Origin: Sisyra terminalis
Lineage: Eukaryota; Arthropoda; Insecta; Neuroptera; Sisyridae
Direction: 5' to 3'
NCBI GenBank assembly: GCA_958496175.1
Contig: OY292279.1
Span: 10,788,001 to 10,852,000 of the forward strand
DNA length: 64,000 nt
Made by a program: the position numbers and the translations under genes. Below, piece by piece: positions 53,701 through 63,745 of this stretch (position 1 is the stretch's first letter; every line of letters begins with the position of its first letter). The notes beneath the pieces were generated by a model that was not told the DNA's origin, did no database searches, and worked only from the letters and a program-made list of their open reading frames with translations.

Positions 53701-54559
53701 TGAATCGTACACGATCGAAAATATTCAGTCAATCTTTACATTGCCGTGGAAACGGGGAGTTGGGATAAAAAATCGTCGTCCAGTTACGCTTCTTTCTGCG
53801 GAGACATCAGTTTATTTTCTCTGCTTTTTGCCTGATATTCTTTGTACATCGAATTTTTTTGCTTTTCTTACAAGTAAGAACTTAAAATTTTCTTCAAAAT
53901 TAAAAGACATTCGTACTACCTATTTTTGGTTGTTTTTTAGGTGAATCACTTCCGGATACTTGTGAGTTGTTAACATCAACTTCCGATAGTTTTAATGTTT
54001 GTGTACAAGAGTTGATTTTATCGGCGACGGCTTCGTCCGAAATTCAAGAGGAAATGATGTCACCTCGAATGTTAAGTATGTACAGTAAATGTTCAGTACA
54101 AACAACCCAGGCCAGTGAGGAAACCAAAACTATTACCAATAAAGAAATGGGAATCCTTATCATAACAGCGACTGATATGATTTTGGTCAATGATACATTG
54201 GGGTGGATTCGACCTGATTCCATTCCAAATGAACCAGCACTGCCACCAACCGTTTGTCGAGCTCAAGCTTTGAGCAATTTAATCGAATTGGTAATAAAAA
54301 ATGATTTATCTATTCTTTTCCACCAATAACTTATCTATTTTTATTTCAGGAACAAGATGAATTCGATTTGATCTTTAGCTTTTTGGATGACAAAATTGAT
54401 TTGGAAGAAATATGGAATTTGACTTTGTCAAGCAGTCGAAGTATCAAAGAGATTGTCAACGCAATTAAAAGCCCTTGGGAGGCGATTTTTTCAGTTTCTC
54501 TTCAAGTGACAAATAAGAAAACTATGCAGCCTTCACTTATCAACAATAATAGTTCATAA
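38716..54559 (+). CDS. STK11IP: Serine/threonine kinase 11-interacting protein (LKB1-interacting)
   Basis: Eleven exons, 38716-39484, 41015-41208, 43367-44341, 45531-45657, 45716-45856, 46079-46216, 46376-46514, 52999-53613, 53671-53873, 53941-54290 and 54350-54559, give 1286 residues (human about 1088). N-terminal leucine-rich repeats include SQLKYLICTKALDQIGDLLS, LQVLDLSYNKITN, LKYLNLSYNKLKTIP and VEGNPLSFHPQHR. An acidic linker follows, then PH-like segments. A zinc-ribbon-like pair CMKC/CPFC (C671, C674, C693, C696) spans the exon 4/5 join. Members bind LKB1 and act at endosomes and lysosomes. Introns 1, 2, 3 and 7 are filled with transposons. Intron 7 is about 6.5 kb. Confidence 0.93.
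40350..40726. mobile_element. Hairpin element, about 377 bp, STK11IP intron 1
   Basis: Arms of about 155 bp read CATACCACCAACATAAATTT, then CGTGACGTATTGCCCAGATA and CGATTGCCAAGCAA. They are repeated in reverse complement at 40570-40726 around a loop of about 55 bp. The target duplication is not clear, so the ends are approximate. Confidence 0.75.
41719..42653. mobile_element. Palindromic element family B, 935 bp, inside the mariner
   Basis: The ends are TAGGGTGATTTTT and AATCACCCTA; the perfect target duplication is ATAGGCAT (41711-41718 and 42654-42661). The arms match the copies at 17.3 and 33.1 kb, including the CACCGGTG core. Confidence 0.92.
42957..43147. mobile_element. Compact near-perfect hairpin, about 190 bp
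   Basis: Arms of about 88 bp (CATCTCTACGTTTCGTTGGT, then ATTTA, and the reverse complement) flank a loop of about 10 bases near 43050. The ends are AATTAATAATGTTCTTGG and CCAAGAACATTATTAATT. It interrupts the 3' part of the mariner. Confidence 0.8.
44383..45486. mobile_element. Nested palindrome, about 1.1 kb, filling STK11IP intron 3
   Basis: The outer arms are AAAGGATATAGGACCATAAG and its complement near 45465-45486. Further in are CAGGGTATGTTGGTACTATT and AATAGAACCAACATACCCTG, and inside those GTCTTCTTGGTACTGAACCTC (about 44957) and its complement (about 45105). It occupies nearly the whole intron 44342-45530. Confidence 0.8.
47018..47731 (-). mobile_element. Internally deleted hAT transposon with C-terminal transposase piece
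   Basis: The ends are CAATGGCGTAGCTAGG and GTAGCTACGCCACTG, with a perfect 8-bp target duplication ACTACTAG (47010-47017 and 47732-47739). The minus-strand open frame at 47320-47697 encodes the hAT dimerisation domain: VTSAAAERSFSKLKIIKNYL, then RNNMGQTQLRYLLLIAIE. The catalytic DDE part is absent, so the copy is non-autonomous. It lies in STK11IP intron 7. Confidence 0.92.
47868..50459 (+). repeat. Interspersed element E, long copy, about 2.6 kb
   Basis: This starts CTAGCTAAACCCGGCAGACG and ends in GAAAATTGGTCCAGCCGTTC, then CTAACACGACTTTC and a (TA)n tail. Its two outer parts align with 51121-51875; the central 1.5 kb (about 48150-49705) is absent from that copy. The class is uncertain (non-LTR-like tail, or Helitron). 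An open frame at 48924-49238 on the minus strand is hydrophobic and unrecognised. Confidence 0.55.
48331..48540. mobile_element. hAT-like MITE, 210 bp
   Basis: The ends are CAGAGGTGGCCAACCCG and CAATTTGGGTTGGCCACTCCTG. No matching 8-bp flanks remain. It sits inside element E in STK11IP intron 7. Confidence 0.6.
51121..51875 (+). repeat. Interspersed element E, short copy
   Basis: Begins CTAGCAGATTCCGGCAAAAG and follows the 47.9-50.1 kb copy (CCTGCCAGCC, GGGACTGGAAGCTTACTGG, ACATAATCCAATAGATTCAC) but lacks its middle 1.5 kb. Its 3' part is interrupted by the palindrome at 51876-52848. Confidence 0.6.
51876..52848. mobile_element. Palindromic element, 973 bp, in STK11IP intron 7
   Basis: TAGGGTGGTCCTTAT at the left and ATAAGGACCACCCTA at the right, with arms paired along almost the whole length. 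The 9-bp target duplication is ATGGTACAT (51867-51875 and 52849-52857). The ends and the TTTTTTGTAGAGCGTT-type interior relate it to family B. Confidence 0.9.
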
Positions 54560-54891
54560 TACAATTAATTATAACAATATTTTATAATTTTTGCAAAAAA
54601 AAAACAAAGATTTTCGAGATATTTCTCGAATTTTGAGATGCAAACAATTTGTGAGATATTTTGATTCGTAAATCTAACAATTTAAGCTAACAAGTTTAAT
54701 AATATAAATATATATATACATATAAAAAATATAAAAAAGCTGCTGTGATATGAATGAAAAGAGAGGAAAAAAATTGTTGAAAAAATATGATTTTTTTTGG
54801 GGGTTTTTTACCCGAAAGAAATGGGTGTTCTCATTCATAATTTAAGTAGTTACAAAAATAATTTTGTTAAATTGTTAACCAAATATTTTGA

Positions 54892-54897
54892 AATAAA
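54892..54897 (+). terminator. Candidate poly(A) signal for STK11IP
   Basis: AATAAA about 330 bp after the STK11IP stop; no nearer canonical hexamer was noticed. Confidence 0.4.
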
Positions 54898-55400
54898 TAT
54901 TTTTATAAAAAAAATATAAATAATGTGTTCTTTTATTACAGTCGTTTAAGTTCAATTAGGTCTTTAATGCTAAGACGGTTAAGATCGATAGATCTTTGCA
55001 ATGCTTATTAATCTTCTGAAGAATTTTTTAAAGACCAGATGATGTGGAAGAAGTTCAACCACATAAGAACCGATATCCAAATAACTGTTAGAATTAGATT
55101 AAAAAAATCATTTTATTCATAATTTCCAACAAGTATTATATATCAGGATTATTAATACAGTGGTAGAAGCCATTTAATTGATAGATGGGGTTCAAGAAAA
55201 AATACTAATGCCCAAACAATTTGGATTCAGATTCCAGAACAATACAACTACAGAATATGTGATCATTAGACTAATTCAAAAAAAAAAATGATTTTCTTAA
55301 TTATATCGAAAATATTGTTGGGAATGACAAAAAAAAATCCTGTGAAAGTTTAAGCTCTTAATATTAATATTAAGAGGTGCCGCATCGCAAATTTAAATTT

Positions 55401-56138
55401 TACATTTAAATAACATGGGAACAATATTCTCTTGCACTTTGCAATTTTATAGCTCACGTTGGTGACAATATTTCGGAATGACCAAGGTATATTCTTGTAG
55501 AAAATTGAACGATCTACAAAAAAGGTCTCGAACAAGTTTTTGATATATTTATTCCTTCAAAAGTTATTCGAGGTCAAAGTTGAACTAAAGAGAAATTTGA
55601 ATATTTTTTCAATTTTTTGACGCAACCATCAATTTTATGAGAAAATTTTGCAGGACATTTTTTGTAGAGCACTTTTTTTTCTATAACTTATCTCTTTAAA
55701 AGTTTTTGATATTTTTCACAGGTCCTAAGTTATTTAATTAAAATAAAATAAATAATTTTTATGTTAAAATATAATAATTCAGGGAATTTTCAGTTTAATG
55801 CAAATAACTTAGGACCTGTGAAAAATATCAAAAACTTTTATAGAGATAAGTTATAGGAAAAAATGTGCTCTACAAAAAATGTTCTATAAAATTTTCTCAT
55901 AAAATTGATGGTTGCGTCAAAAAATTGAAAAACTATTAAAATTTCTCTATAGTTCAACTTTGACCTCGAATAACTTTTGAAGGAATAAATATATCAAAAA
56001 CTTGTTTGAGACCTTTTTTTGTAGATCGTTCAATTTTCTACAAGAATATACCTTGGTCATTCCGAAATATTGTCACCAACGTGAGCTATAAAATTCCAAA
56101 GTGCAAGAGAATATTGTTCCCATGTTATTTAAATGGAA
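55401..56138. mobile_element. Palindromic element, about 740 bp
   Basis: The arms start TTTAAATAACATGGGAACAA and end TTGTTCCCATGTTATTTAAA; the centre is near 55775. The sequence just left (CTGTGAAAGTTTAAGCTCTT, then AATATTAATATTAAG) matches the interior of family B, so it is probably a rearranged relative. Target duplications were not found. Confidence 0.75.
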
Positions 56139-57476
56139 AATCAAAATACAAAAAGTTTTGAATACTTTTTCTTGTAAATATATTTTCTTCTTTTTATTAA
56201 ATGCATCTCTCCGGATTAAGGTATAAGATTTCCAGACTTTCTGAAATTTAGGATTGGTAAATATATAAATCATTTAGTTCCTGAGATTTCTTGAAATGCC
56301 ATTTTTTTGCGAAAATATCAATAACAATGAAACACGATTTTTGGAAATGTAAATTTTTCTATGTTTTCAACCGTCATTTTTGCATTAACCATAGCACATA
56401 CAGGAAATTATTAAAGAACCTTTTTTATAGGAAATATCCTCAACTTTCATTTTGATAATGACTATATTTTTCGTATTTAGCACGGTTCAAAAGTTACAAT
56501 GAAAAACCGCATTTTTTTGGTTGAAATCATGCTTAGGACTTAATCTATCTTATATATAAATTGGCTATGTTGCCGTGCGTCCGTGCAGAATGGGCTATGC
56601 GCATGCGCTCTGTTATCACCACTTACGCATTCAAAACGTTGGTAAGGATACTTACTCACTAATGTATTTATTTGTGAATACGTATTTCTGATTTTCAGGT
56701 TTACAATATGTGAAAGCCGAAAAATATAATACTCACTTATAAACTTAGCTTAACCTTTTCAGATATATCTACTTATCAGAGTTTAAATTTTTAAGCAGAC
56801 CCTAAGTTTTTGTTTCTAATAATAAATCAACTTTGTTTTATACTAAGCAGTAATAACGTTTCACTTTTAACGGATTTTGATTGATTATTAAATTTGAAAT
56901 TTCGATTGCTTATTAAACGTTATCCCTTACAAATTTTGCTACCGTTTTTCACTTTTTTTGGGGAGAAATTTTCAAAAACCTTTTCTTATTATATATCTGC
57001 ATCGTATAAGGAAAACAATTTCCAAATTTCATCGACACAAATATGCATTTATATTATAAAATATACGTTGTAAAACGAAAAAAAATAATGACCTTCTTTA
57101 TTTTAGTTAACATGACTAAAAAGCTATTCGATTTCGGACATTTGGACGTTGTACATACAAAATTGTTGGAAATAGGTGAAAAGCGTGGAAGTAAATTCGA
57201 ATATTTTATTTATTTTCAATAACAATAATTGGTTTTTAAATTGTTCTAAATACCAAAAAAAAGTTAGTATCGAAAATTTTATATTTGAATTGACTGAAAT
57301 ATATGGGAAAAAATTGCTACCTTAATGCTTTTCAGACGAATATATAATTAGTCCAGATCACAACCATTGGTTCATAAAAAAAATAGATTTTAAAGTTTGA
57401 TTGTTGAAAAACGAACCAAAATTTAAAATCGCCAATTTGGTATAAGTACTACATAAGTATTAAACTTTCATACTAA

Positions 57477-57938
57477 GGGGCCATCCATAAATTATGTCAC
57501 ACGTTAATGGGGGGGGAGGGTATCATCGTAATGTGACATAGTGTGACAAGAGGCAGGGCGGGGGTCAAAAATTTTATGAGGTCACATGTTAAAATTTAAA
57601 ATGCTAAAACAATAAATTTATATGTGAATAAAAAAATATAAAAAATTTTCAAACTTGATTTATATTTTTAATAATTTACCACTCTCGCTTAGTTAGTCCT
57701 TTTTTCTTTCTGACCTGAGAAATATTTGACTTTATGTTGATTTTATTGAAGATTGTTTAATGATTATGAAAAAAAATCATTTTTTCTTTTGATTATTTTT
57801 AAATACATGCATAAGTTTGAAAAATATGTGACGCCACATCAGGGGTGTGGGGGTTCTAAAATTTGACAACCTGTGACAAGGACGGGGGAGAGATTTAACA
57901 GTTCTAAAATTCGTGTGACGTAATTTATGGATGACCCC
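57477..57938. mobile_element. Terminal-inverted-repeat element, 462 bp, TAA target
   Basis: GGGGCCATCCATAAATTATG at the left is complemented by AATTTATGGATGACCCC at the right, followed by further paired blocks (GTCACAC and GTGTGAC). Flanking TAA at 57474-57476 and 57939-57941 fits a PIF/Harbinger-type 3-bp target. There is no transposase. Confidence 0.8.
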
Positions 57939-58360
57939 TAATTTAGTGAAATGACGTTATTTAAAATGTTATTAAAGTGTTATTAAAAAAAAAAAACAAT
58001 TATATTTTATTTCTTAATATAATTTTAGATAAACTTTTTTTATATTAACAACACTTTGATTACTAAATTTAAAATTTCGATTGTTGATTACCTTTACATT
58101 ATCTCATATTAAACATTTTATTGAGATAAAACCTTTAGTTACGAATGCAACGGGTAACTACTAGTCGATAAATAAAATAAGAATGGCTTTTACGTACTTT
58201 TTGAGGATTTCACTTCCTCTGAAGGCTTTTGGTATCTTTATAAAGCCGAAAGTTATAAATTCATCAATGGTGTTTTTCTCAAAATTTCATATTTTTTTTT
58301 ACAAATTATGTATTTCCTATTTTTTTTTTACAAAAACTAACTTTGTGACAGTAATAGGTT

Positions 58361-59059
58361 CTACCCGTTGTTCTGGCCCATTTTCATTGGACATTTCACC
58401 GAAGAACAAAGTCCTATTAAGTGTTGGCATTTTGTGTTATTCGGACATTTCGAACATGGTGCTCCATGAGCATGAACTGGAACATTGATGAGATCAATGT
58501 CCGAACTGTAATTACACACCAAATAAACATAAACAAGGTTCTGCTCACAAAAGAACACTCTTGCGCATCCAACATATCGAATCAACGACGATCCCATATT
58601 GACATAATTACGGTAAGCCCTATCATCCGGTTTGGTTCTATTTAATTGCGCCAATCCCGTGAGGAACCAATCCATTATTATCGACAAGGACGTGGACGGA
58701 TGAGTTGTTCTTTCCTGTGCCACAAAACCGATTCGGCCAACATTTTGGCTGATTTTATGACGTCGTAAGGCCGAGTTCACTTTGAATTTGCGTTTCTCGG
58801 CCCAGATTTGAGCCCTTTGGGCCAACGTTCGGTTCCATTCCATTTCCATCATGTTGGCTATTGGTAAAACGATGGGAATACTTCCGGTGGTTATCGTTTG
58901 GCGCAGATAGTTGTGCAGATCTATTATGCTCGTTCTGTCGTCCGATGAAATGTTTTTGAACGATTCCAAATTGGAACAGTTTTGCTGCAATTTAGGATGT
59001 AATACACTTGCAAAAAGTGCAGGAAGTAATGCAATTATAAATGCAATGGACACTTTCAT
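58361..59059 (-). CDS. CAP-superfamily secreted protein (antigen 5-like)
   Basis: A single open exon of 232 residues. A signal peptide (MKVSIAFIIALLPALFASV) is followed by a CAP domain: DLHNYLRQ (H49-R53), MEMEWNRTLAQRAQIWA, then a region corresponding to CAP motif 1 and VGCARVFF with LVYVYLVCNYS. A Cys-rich tail follows (CSKCPNNTKCQHLIGLC). Insect members are secreted into haemolymph, saliva, venom or male accessory fluid. The usual GHxTQ segment is replaced by a sequence without the motif His (NYVNMGSSLIRYVGC), so the metal-binding site of classical CAP proteins is probably lost. No intron was needed, although a short further exon at the 3' end cannot be excluded. Confidence 0.85.
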   Translation of the reverse strand: MKVSIAFIIALLPALFASVLHPKLQQNCSNLESFKNISSDDRTSIIDLHNYLRQTITTGSIPIVLPIANMMEMEWNRTLAQRAQIWAEKRKFKVNSALRRHKISQNVGRIGFVAQERTTHPSTSLSIIMDWFLTGLAQLNRTKPDDRAYRNYVNMGSSLIRYVGCARVFFCEQNLVYVYLVCNYSSDIDLINVPVHAHGAPCSKCPNNTKCQHLIGLCSSVKCPMKMGQNNG

Positions 59060-59519
59060 GATTGATCGAAGAATTTTTGTATTTCAAAGCTAAGAAAAAT
59101 TCTTTTGAAGTTGCAATTTTCTAACAGTATAATGTATTTTTACGTTGTTTAAACCACTAAATATCAATAACTATTTAACGATTAATAAAAAAAACTTTAA
59201 ATATTATTATTTAAAACAATGATTTATATAGAATGTTTCATAATTCCACATCGATTATTCATTGAAAAGGGCCAATTCATTAAACGAAACACTAATTATA
59301 TTATAACTTCCAATCTCGTAATCGAGAAATATTGAAAATTTACTCGATACGAGGATCGAACCCACCAGTAGACTATTATAATTCATTGCAACTAATAAAC
59401 TATGGTAAATTTTTCCACCCCTAGTAAATACTAATCTTATTTAGATACTTAGAGTCCAAGAAAAACAACAATTTTAACAATCTCTTTACTATCGAATTAT
59501 CCAAAATCCACTATATATA

Positions 59520-60950
59520 GAATAAATCAGTAGATATCTAATTATTTTTTTGTACATTGCACAAATTTATGATCATCTTTTAATAGTACACAATTAACAG
59601 GCAAAAGTAGGCAAATAAATAATGATATAAATCTAAGCACAATAAATTTTCAATGAAAGATATATAGTTAATCGTAAAATAATGGGTAGGTAATTAAAAA
59701 TGTAATGCAATAATCCAAAGAAATTAATTTAGTCATATATTATACATATAAACTGGGGTTTAACTGCCTTATTTCCATTTTCAATTGATATCCAGTAATA
59801 TTACAGCACAAGTAGCGATAATTTGGTTTAAAGTTTTATTTATGGCTACAATGGTCTTTAGTGATTAATTAAGTTCTAGAAATCATAATTTCCAGTAATT
59901 ATGAAGATGGGTCCGGAAACTCAGACCTATTAACGTAAAGAATGGTGACCAAGGATACTATAAATGTAATGATTACAAAGTCCCTCGGTAATTGTTCATT
60001 GTTAACATTAAAGATTTATTTATCACCTTAAAAATCAATCAGCATAAGTTTTTTGTATAGGCAAAAAGTGTTACATTAGTGTAACAAGGTAAGTATAAGT
60101 AGGCTGTTGGTTAATTTATTTATCACCTTAAAAATCAATCAGCATAAGTTATATCGTATAGGCAAAAGGGGATACATTACTGTAACAATGTAAGCATAAG
60201 TAGGCTGTTAGTTATTTAGTTTTCAATTTACTAAGATGCAACCTCTATACCGATTAGCCAACCAAATTTTAAAGTTTGAAAATTGTTGAATAGTAATTAA
60301 TTGATTACAAAAAATTAATTATTTAGTCATTGATATAGTAAAATATTAAGAAAATAGGATTTTTAGCGACCAATAATAACAAAAATGCAGGAAAATTTAG
60401 AAACACATTGTTCAGCAATAAGAAATACTAAATAAAAATTAACAGAATTCCCTCCCCCCAACTAAAAAATTGAAGAAAACAAAGGGTATTTATCAATTAA
60501 TTACTATCTACTAAACTATTTTGGGTGGAAAAATCAGTAGGTATCTAAATATTTTTTACATTTTACAATTTTATGATTACCTTTTGATAGTGAACGATTA
60601 ATAGGCAAAAGTAGGCAAATAAATAATAACATAAATCAAAACGCAATAAATTTTCAATACAAGAATTTTAGTTAATCGTAAAAAAATATGTAATTACAAA
60701 TATAATGCAATTACTTGAAGAAATTAATTTAGTTTTGTATTATAAATATCTTGCATGAAATTGCTAAAAACTTATTGAGGGGGGAGGTGTATTTTCTCTT
60801 GTTTCGATTTCCTATTGATATACATTTGATATTATATCACAATTAGCAATAATTTGGTTGAAATTTGTATTTATATCTGCGATATAACTCAATAATCCAT
60901 AGCCATTATTTAGGTTCTAGAACACATAATTTTTATAAATTATGAAGTTG
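59520..60950 (+). repeat. Segmental duplication, about 1-kb period
   Basis: The block from AATCAGTAGATATCTAATTA (59526) through GGCAAAAGTAGGCAAATAAA (59600) to AAAGAAATTAATTTAGT recurs from AATCAGTAGGTATCTAAATA (60534) in the same order. Between them a roughly 108-bp unit (TTATTTATCACCTTAAAAAT, then CAATCAGCATAAG) occurs twice in tandem (60010 and 60116). A degraded third copy (GTATAGGCAAAAA, then GTGTAACA) is near 61397. Confidence 0.7.
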
Positions 60951-61211
60951 AATATTTTATTTATCACTTCAAATATCACAGTCTAAGTTGGCGGAAGTAA
61001 GATCCGACCCTATAACTACAACAGTTGTGTTTTCTGTTATCTTATTTTCATTTTTAAACTTCGTAAAGGTTCATTTTTTCTATCAACGGAAGATAAAACG
61101 ACGCCAGCGCTCCTAGTAATAGATTTGGTATTACCATTTCCGATATAGAAAGAATAGTTGGCTTTGGACCTCCGGTTTTGGCCGGAAAAACTAGTTTTAG
61201 TTGGATAATAG

Positions 61212-61364
61212 CAAAGTTTATAAAATACACAGGTGGCCTCATGATGGCTACGTGACGTATCCAGAAGAAATTCGTACATATCTTCAGACTGATCAATTTC
61301 AAAATTCTTCGTATGACGTCATTTGTTTTTCAAATGGAGCAACCTGTGTAATTTACAAACCTTG
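61212..61364. mobile_element. MITE family C, 153 bp
   Basis: CAAAGTTTATAAAATACACAG to GTAATTTACAAACCTTG. The 9-bp flanks are GGATAATAG (61203-61211) and GGACAATAG (61365-61373), one mismatch. Confidence 0.88.
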
Positions 61365-62100
61365 GGACAATAGTGGTAAGCATTGTAAGTTATGACGTAT
61401 AGGCAAAAATAGATACATCAGTGTAACAAAGTAGGTATAAGAAGGATGTCGATTGTCTATTATGTATTTTTCAATTTACAATAAAAAACTAATAATTTGC
61501 AAGTTTTGCATTCTTTAACTGCATTTTATAAACCTCTTAATCTAAACATTGTAATCTTATTCTCAAATTTTTCTAAAATTTAATAAACACGCCTAGATTG
61601 CCGCAATGATTGAGCTCAATACCAAAGACTAAAGTAGATAAACCCTTATTCTATTGGATCTTATCAGATCCTTCCAACTTTGAATATTATTTGAAAGAAA
61701 TCTTCATTTTCTTGAATAATTCAAAAGAGCATGTTGGTCATTCTTTAATATCTCTTTTAAGATCCAGGAGATTGACGCTACCTTTCCAAACAAAGACGGG
61801 GTCCTTTAGGGTCGAAATTGGAGTCAAAGTCTAAAGTAATTTTATCCCCAACACCTCGTTTTCCCTCCTCTTATCATAAACCTTAAATAGAACTTTTAAC
61901 CTTGACATTGGGCAACAGTTTTTTGTTCACATCAGCTTGGGGAAAACATTTGTGCTACTAATTATATCCCAAGGAATGCACAATGGATCCTCCATAGGTT
62001 TTAGTCCTAAACGTTCTTGGTTTCTTCCCCTAAAGAAGAAATTTGGATAAAATGAAGTAGCGAATATAAAGGCCCAAGTGAGGATTTTGTCGTTTTCAAG

Positions 62101-62265
62101 CAAGATTTATAAAATACACAGGTGGCCTCATGATGGCTACGTGATGGATACGTGACGTATCCAGAAGAAATTTGTACATATCTTCAGACTGATCAATTTC
62201 AAAATTCTTCGTATGACGTCATTTTTTTTCTCTAATGGAGCAACCTGTGTAATTTACAAACCTTG
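62101..62265. mobile_element. MITE family C, 165 bp
   Basis: CAAGATTTATAAAATACACAG to GTAATTTACAAACCTTG. Perfect 9-bp target duplication GTTTTCAAG (62092-62100 and 62266-62274). A short internal duplication (CGTGATGGATACGTGACG) explains the extra length. Confidence 0.92.
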
Positions 62266-63499
62266 GTTTTCAAGTGCTTTTCAATGATTCCTTCTGGTGC
62301 ACCTGAAGATGCTAAACTCCACCCTTTTATTGACCCAAACTAGACAAAAACCGAAGTCCATCTCCCAAACGCCTCAAAAATTTGTAACAAAACCTAAATA
62401 TTTTAATTTTGAGCAATAAAAATTGTCTGCTTTTTATCTTTACACGAAAAACTTGAGTAGTCTGCTAATGTTATAAAAGCATTACATCCACTTTATCATG
62501 AATTTATGACAATTTATTAAAATAAATTCCATATTTTTTTTTTGTGCAGATATATTTGTAAAGTGTTAAAAAATATAAAAGATTTCATTCTTGTGGGAAT
62601 ATACTTATAGCGATTAGCTGTGTGTATGTTGTGGAATAAAACGACGTCTGGTCGGCGCCGAAACGCACCACGTCCAACGAATGATCTAAATTTAGATTCA
62701 CATCGCCACAAATTCACACATACCTTGGTATCGAAATGTATATATGTGCACACATAATATGTGAAGAGGCAAAACAGAAAGCTAAACATAAATATTTCCC
62801 TCTTTAAATCCAACACAACAACGCATATTATTGTCGACTCTATACAGCAGCTTTAAGTCTTCGTCTCGTCCGTGGACGATTGAGTGTGGTTTTCCACCAG
62901 CTGAACAAATTTTTCTTTTTATTTTCATTTTATTATGTGGAAATAGAAAAGCATATAGACATTCTTCGGCCGAATACAAATTGAACGAATCCAATCGAAT
63001 CCAACTACTGTTGCCACTTTTTAAAGACCATTCTAGATGGATATTTTTATCAGAAAAAATCAATTTAACTATATTTTTTATTGCCAAAATAATTACTTGT
63101 AGTTTTTAAGTAAACCCAAGGGTATGTTCCATACGAAATAAGCGCCACACTTAGGCCAGGGTACTCATTTAAATTGGGTCAATGGATAAAGTTGGTACTT
63201 TGCTCTAGAATTGGGCCAACAACTTTGATCGATGTAATATCGATGTAAAAGTTTCAATATTGTATATTAATTTAACGAAAAGTATACCCTCATATTTTCA
63301 GGAGTACAGGAATAGATTGACGAAGGGGAAAAGAAGTAAATGTTGCATTTTATACCACAAGTTAGCCTCAATAATAGTATTAAATTTACTTTACTTGATG
63401 GGAAATACCACGGAGTATAGATAGAGTATAGTTTGTTATTGTTAGAAACTGTAAATTCCAATTTAGTGTACGATGTGAAATTTTACGGATGTTATGGAG

Positions 63500-63745
63500 G
63501 TATATCAAAATACTACCAGACAACTAAAAATTTAGTAAAATGTTCCTTATTTACTGCTAAAGTACCTATGAAAATTTTAAAGTAATTCACTAAGTCGTTA
63601 AAAAGGTATATCAATTTAAAAGTACTATGATATTATACGTAATCTTATGGAAATTCGGTAATCGAATAGACTTTGATTTTTATAAAAAAAAATGCTACTA
63701 GGCATTCCAAACTTTCAAAATATGTAGTTTAAGCTATCGGTAAGT
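63500..63745 (+). repeat. Interspersed repeat D, copy 2
   Basis: Aligns by eye with 36840-37095 in the same strand and order. The unit ends are unknown. Confidence 0.65.

Larger units (their letters stand above)
54560..58360. other. Intergenic region with palindromic elements, no gene recognised
   Basis: Between the convergent STK11IP and CAP genes. It holds a poly(A) hexamer at 54892-54897, a palindrome at 55401-56138 and a terminal-repeat element at 57477-57938. The region 56540-56700 (TATCTTATATATAAATTGGC, then CGTGCGTCCGTGCAG) resembles the start of an interspersed repeat. Confidence 0.5.

Noticed and set aside
59330..59380. Reverse-strand tRNA B-box (GGTTCGATCCTC)
   Set aside because: No complementary acceptor or anticodon arm is found; chance or a SINE relic.
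62517..63109. Overlapping 90-100-codon frames on both strands
   Set aside because: Both strands are open over the same bases, no family resemblance; at most a first exon or promoter of an unseen gene.
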